The notes under the pieces are model-generated. The model did no database searches and was not told where the DNA came from. It saw nothing but the letters and a program-made list of their open reading frames with translations. The position numbers and the translations under genes are program-made. A stretch of DNA of 16,653 nt from Candidatus Melainabacteria bacterium. GTDB taxonomy: Bacteria; Cyanobacteriota; Vampirovibrionia; LMEP-6097. Where the stretch lies: positions 1 through 16,653 of the forward strand of contig JAPPOW010000171.1 of the NCBI GenBank assembly GCA_028817775.1, given 5' to 3'. Shown piece after piece: positions 14,410-16,653 of the stretch (position 1 is its first letter; the number at the start of each line of letters is the position of its first letter).

Positions 14410-14999
14410 AGCAAAGATTAATCGAATTTTGTATGCCAATCATTGATTGGGCTACCAATCTTGGTGAACCTGGTTTGTTTTCACTTGCTTTTATTGAAGC
14501 AAGTTTCTTTTTGATCCCACCAGAAGTTTTACTAACGCCAATGATTCTCAAAGGCATCAATAATGCTTATCTACTTGCAACAATTGCTGCAATTGGTAGT
14601 GTCTGCGGTGCTATCTTTGGTTACTATATTGGACTCTGGGGTGGCAGGCCCATTGCCCTCAAAGTACTTGGTTCCAAAGCAGATTTTGCTATCACCAAAG
14701 CTGAAGAATTTTTTGAACGCTATGGTAGTGCTGCAATTTTGATAGCAGCGTTTACCCCTATTCCATACAAGGTTTTTACCATTACAGCTGGCATCTGCCG
14801 TATGAAGATGCTTGGTTTCATACTCTATAGCCTATTAGGTAGAACCAGTCGCTATCTAATCTTTGCATTCCTCTTGGTGCATTTTGGTGAAGTAGTACTA
14901 GCAAACTTCTTCAAACTGGCATTACTAGCTGCTCTCATCTATGCTTTCATTGAATTTGCTCGCTGGGGATTAAAAAAACTTAAGCGAGACCAGCAATAA
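14397..14999 (+). CDS. YqaA/DedA-like inner membrane protein (VTT domain)
   Basis: The product has 200 residues with several membrane segments: about 25-45 (PGLFSLAFIEASFFLIPPEV), 57-80, 110-125, 142-160 and 170-190. The VTT-type re-entrant signature is seen as FIEASFFLIPPEVLL and FTPIPYKVFTITAG, the latter typical of the YqaA branch of the DedA superfamily. DedA proteins are linked to lipid (undecaprenyl phosphate or phospholipid) translocation and membrane homeostasis; the exact substrate of YqaA-type members is not known to me. The gene starts inside ribF (13-bp overlap), so it is the last member of the coupled sdhA-hisA-ribF operon. The basic C-terminus (KKLKRDQQ) is presumably cytoplasmic. 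Confidence 0.85.
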   Translation: MHELKQRLIEFCMPIIDWATNLGEPGLFSLAFIEASFFLIPPEVLLTPMILKGINNAYLLATIAAIGSVCGAIFGYYIGLWGGRPIALKVLGSKADFAITKAEEFFERYGSAAILIAAFTPIPYKVFTITAGICRMKMLGFILYSLLGRTSRYLIFAFLLVHFGEVVLANFFKLALLAALIYAFIEFARWGLKKLKRDQQ

Positions 15000-15067
15000 T
15001 AAGTCTTTAACTAGTTCTTAAACTAAAACCGTTTCAATGATATTGAGCCAAACGGCTTGATAAATCA

Positions 15068-15988
15068 ATGCAATCAGAGCAAAATAAACTATTTGAAGAA
15101 GTCATAGTAGTTAAGCCAAGTAGTGGCCGAGCCGATCAATCAGTGGCAAGCCAAACTAGAGCTACTGCTAGTTATCGTGCTGGAGATTCTGTTAATTTTC
15201 CAGTAGATAATGAAGCTACTATCGCAAAAGAATTTGTGCAATTGAAGTTGCGCAAGAAATCTCAATTACCGATCACCCTTGACGATATTAAGGAAGAAAC
15301 TCAATTACAAAAAATAGTGGTCTTCTTCAAACAAAATCCATTCATCAATCTCAATAATTTTATGCAAGCTGAGCATTTACTCACTAGCTATCTCAATGAC
15401 CCACTAGCTTTTGTAGAGAAGCTCGAAAAACTACGTGAAGAATTTGATAAATCAACCAAGAACAATGAAAAATTTGGCAAGGTGGTAATGAGCTTTACTT
15501 TAAGAAGCAAAGGGCTTCGTATCAAGATTGATAGGCCAAAACTCAAAGGTTGTAGTCAATCAATTGCTATCAATTTCAACACAAAACTCAACCCAAGTAT
15601 GATTGCAATGACTAGTTACAACTGGAAACATAAGAAAGTTGAATTAATTAGATCTAAATCAAACTTCAAACCAATTGCTCGCCGTAACGCTGCTTCAATT
15701 GATTTTGATGCTAAAGTTTGGCAGGCCTTCAATGCGGCAGGTATTGAACAGAAAAATTACATGAAATCACTTGATTGTCTCGAACGTAACTACCTAGATC
15801 TTCCCAAATTTGTCCATGAAGTGAACAAGAAAGATCTCAGCAATATGCTTAATGCAAGTCTGATTAATAATGTAGCTATCAAAACAGACAATGAAAACAC
15901 TACATTTGTTAATTTCACTACTAATTCAGCCCAAAAAGTAGAGGCTAAGATGACAAAGTTTGCATCTTCCCTTATTATCTGTTCATAA
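15068..15988 (+). CDS. Protein of unknown function
   Basis: The product has 306 residues and no motif I recognise. The first 50 residues are polar and probably disordered (SSGRADQSVASQTRATASYR). The rest is a basic, helical, soluble protein. A region of about 150-215 looks beta-rich (KVVMSFTLRSKGLRIKIDRP, then FNTKLNPSMIAMTSYNWK). There is no signal peptide or membrane helix. It starts 68 bp after the preceding gene, beyond a small CCGTTT/AAACGG dyad (15029-15055), and may be transcribed separately. The TAA at 15986-15988 touches the palindromic repeat that follows. The ATG at 15068 is the first in frame; no strong ribosome site is visible. Confidence 0.7.
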   Translation: MQSEQNKLFEEVIVVKPSSGRADQSVASQTRATASYRAGDSVNFPVDNEATIAKEFVQLKLRKKSQLPITLDDIKEETQLQKIVVFFKQNPFINLNNFMQAEHLLTSYLNDPLAFVEKLEKLREEFDKSTKNNEKFGKVVMSFTLRSKGLRIKIDRPKLKGCSQSIAINFNTKLNPSMIAMTSYNWKHKKVELIRSKSNFKPIARRNAASIDFDAKVWQAFNAAGIEQKNYMKSLDCLERNYLDLPKFVHEVNKKDLSNMLNASLINNVAIKTDNENTTFVNFTTNSAQKVEAKMTKFASSLIICS

Positions 15989-16090
15989 TGTCATCCTGAG
16001 CTGAAAGCGTCAGGATCCCATTGTGGTAGGTAATAGATTAGGGAGGTCCTGACGTCCCCTTCTCTTTGCTCAGGGTCCTCAGGATGACAT
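15988..16090. repeat. Palindromic intergenic repeat (MITE-like) between the unknown gene and rel
   Basis: The ends are perfect 13-bp inverted repeats: ATGTCATCCTGAG (15988-16000) and CTCAGGATGACAT (16078-16090). Inside, CGTCAGGATCCC (16008-16019) pairs imperfectly with GGGAGGTCCTGACG (16041-16054). The motif GTCATCCTGAGC...AAGC...CAGGATC belongs to a style of short dispersed palindromes I know from many bacterial genomes. Copies elsewhere in this genome are expected but cannot be seen here. The element starts on the last base of one stop codon and ends 8 bp before the next gene, so it forms nearly the whole intergenic region and the 5' leader of rel. Confidence 0.8.
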
Positions 16091-16098
16091 AATATAGG

Positions 16099-16653
16099 AT
16101 GATGCAATTAGCAGAGCTCAAAACTGACCTGCGCAAGCAATTAGAAAAAACTCTCAAGGCTAACAAGCGTGACCTAGATGCCTGTGGCTTAATTTTTGAA
16201 GCTTTAGACTTTGCTTTTGACAAACATATAGAACAAAAACGCCGCAGTGGTGAACCCTACATTATCCACCCCGCAGCAGTAGCTCAAACTTTAATTGAGC
16301 TCAATGCTGACCTGGCTACGGTCTGCGCAGGTCTCCTGCATGATGTACTTGAAGATACTCAATGTGCAGCTGAAGAAATCAAAGCAAAGTTTGGTGATGA
16401 TGTCTTACACTTGGTTGATGGTGTAACCAAACTAGGTAAGCTCAATTTTAAATCAAGTCAGGAGCAGCAAGCCAATAATTTCCGCAAGATGTTACTTGCT
16501 ATCGCTCAAGACGTTAGGGTAGTTTTGGTCAAACTCGCTGATAGATTGCATAATATGCAGACTCTTGATTACTTAAGTGATGAGAAAAAACAACGCATTG
16601 CTCAAGAAACAATTGATATTTTTGCACCACTGGCTAATCGTTTTGGTTTACAC
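16099..16653 (+). CDS. rel: RelA/SpoT-family (p)ppGpp synthetase/hydrolase, 5' part
   Basis: The first 185 codons are present and the frame is open to the window edge. They encode the HD-type (p)ppGpp hydrolase domain: RRSGEPYIIHP with His57, LLHDVLEDT with His81-Asp82 and Glu85-Asp86, and KLADRLHNM with Asp148. All metal and catalytic residues are intact, so the hydrolase should be active, unlike E. coli RelA. A bifunctional Rel/SpoT enzyme that tunes the stringent response alarmone is therefore likely; the synthetase, TGS and ACT domains would lie to the right. Two in-frame ATGs stand at 16099 and 16102. The only AGGA at a usable distance (16081-16084) lies inside the repeat that abuts the gene. 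Confidence 0.93.
   Translation, partial: MMQLAELKTDLRKQLEKTLKANKRDLDACGLIFEALDFAFDKHIEQKRRSGEPYIIHPAAVAQTLIELNADLATVCAGLLHDVLEDTQCAAEEIKAKFGDDVLHLVDGVTKLGKLNFKSSQEQQANNFRKMLLAIAQDVRVVLVKLADRLHNMQTLDYLSDEKKQRIAQETIDIFAPLANRFGLH

Noticed and set aside
15029..15055. CCGTTT/AAACGG dyad after the DedA-like gene as a terminator
   Set aside because: The stem is 6 bp with a 15-nt loop and no T-run follows. It may be a weak regulatory dyad or chance.

Overview
The window suggests an uncultured, low-GC bacterium. Most genes are visibly AT-rich, and start sites often lack a clear Shine-Dalgarno sequence. The gene mix (gyrB, bifunctional rel, hisA, ribF, an SdhA flavoprotein) is ordinary bacterial core metabolism. 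Phylum cannot be fixed from the sequence. The gene style would fit a Cyanobacteriota-related (Melainabacteria-like) or similar environmental lineage, but that is a guess.

Left end (1-2930): a minus-strand multi-pass membrane protein is split by a single in-frame TAA. Next comes a plus-strand large serine recombinase whose reading frame runs through a roughly 69% G+C block of short hairpins and then antisense through most of a tRNA-Ile(GAT) gene. This is the layout of an element integrated at the 3' end of a tRNA; its body would lie to the left, mostly outside the window.

Middle (2930-8623), all minus strand. In transcription order these are: a membrane-anchored protein of unknown function, gyrB, a 92-residue unknown protein, a group II PLP-dependent decarboxylase, and a small gene overlapping the decarboxylase end that seems broken by a frameshift. 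Intergenic gaps from 2.6 to 5.6 kb carry clusters of short perfect hairpins spaced about 18-24 bp apart. Stem sequences differ from hairpin to hairpin, but the architecture repeats.

Right part (8699-16653): a plus-strand unknown 452-residue protein converges with a minus-strand short-chain dehydrogenase; their stop codons overlap by 4 bp. The dehydrogenase diverges from a tightly coupled plus-strand operon: sdhA (overlaps 1 bp) hisA (overlaps 1 bp) ribF (overlaps 13 bp) a YqaA/DedA-like membrane protein. The divergent promoter region contains a perfect 26-bp inverted repeat around a 48-bp centre, with each arm 21-22 nt from a start codon. This could be an invertible promoter, a paired operator or a MITE. 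An unknown 306-residue protein follows, then a roughly 103-bp palindromic intergenic repeat, and finally the 5' part of rel, encoding the (p)ppGpp hydrolase domain.

Functional links: RibF makes FMN/FAD, and the SdhA-type subunit in the same operon has the histidine expected for covalent FAD attachment. No sdhB or sdhC is next to it. The most interesting items are the divergent 26-bp inverted repeat, the hairpin arrays, and the recombinase/tRNA junction.
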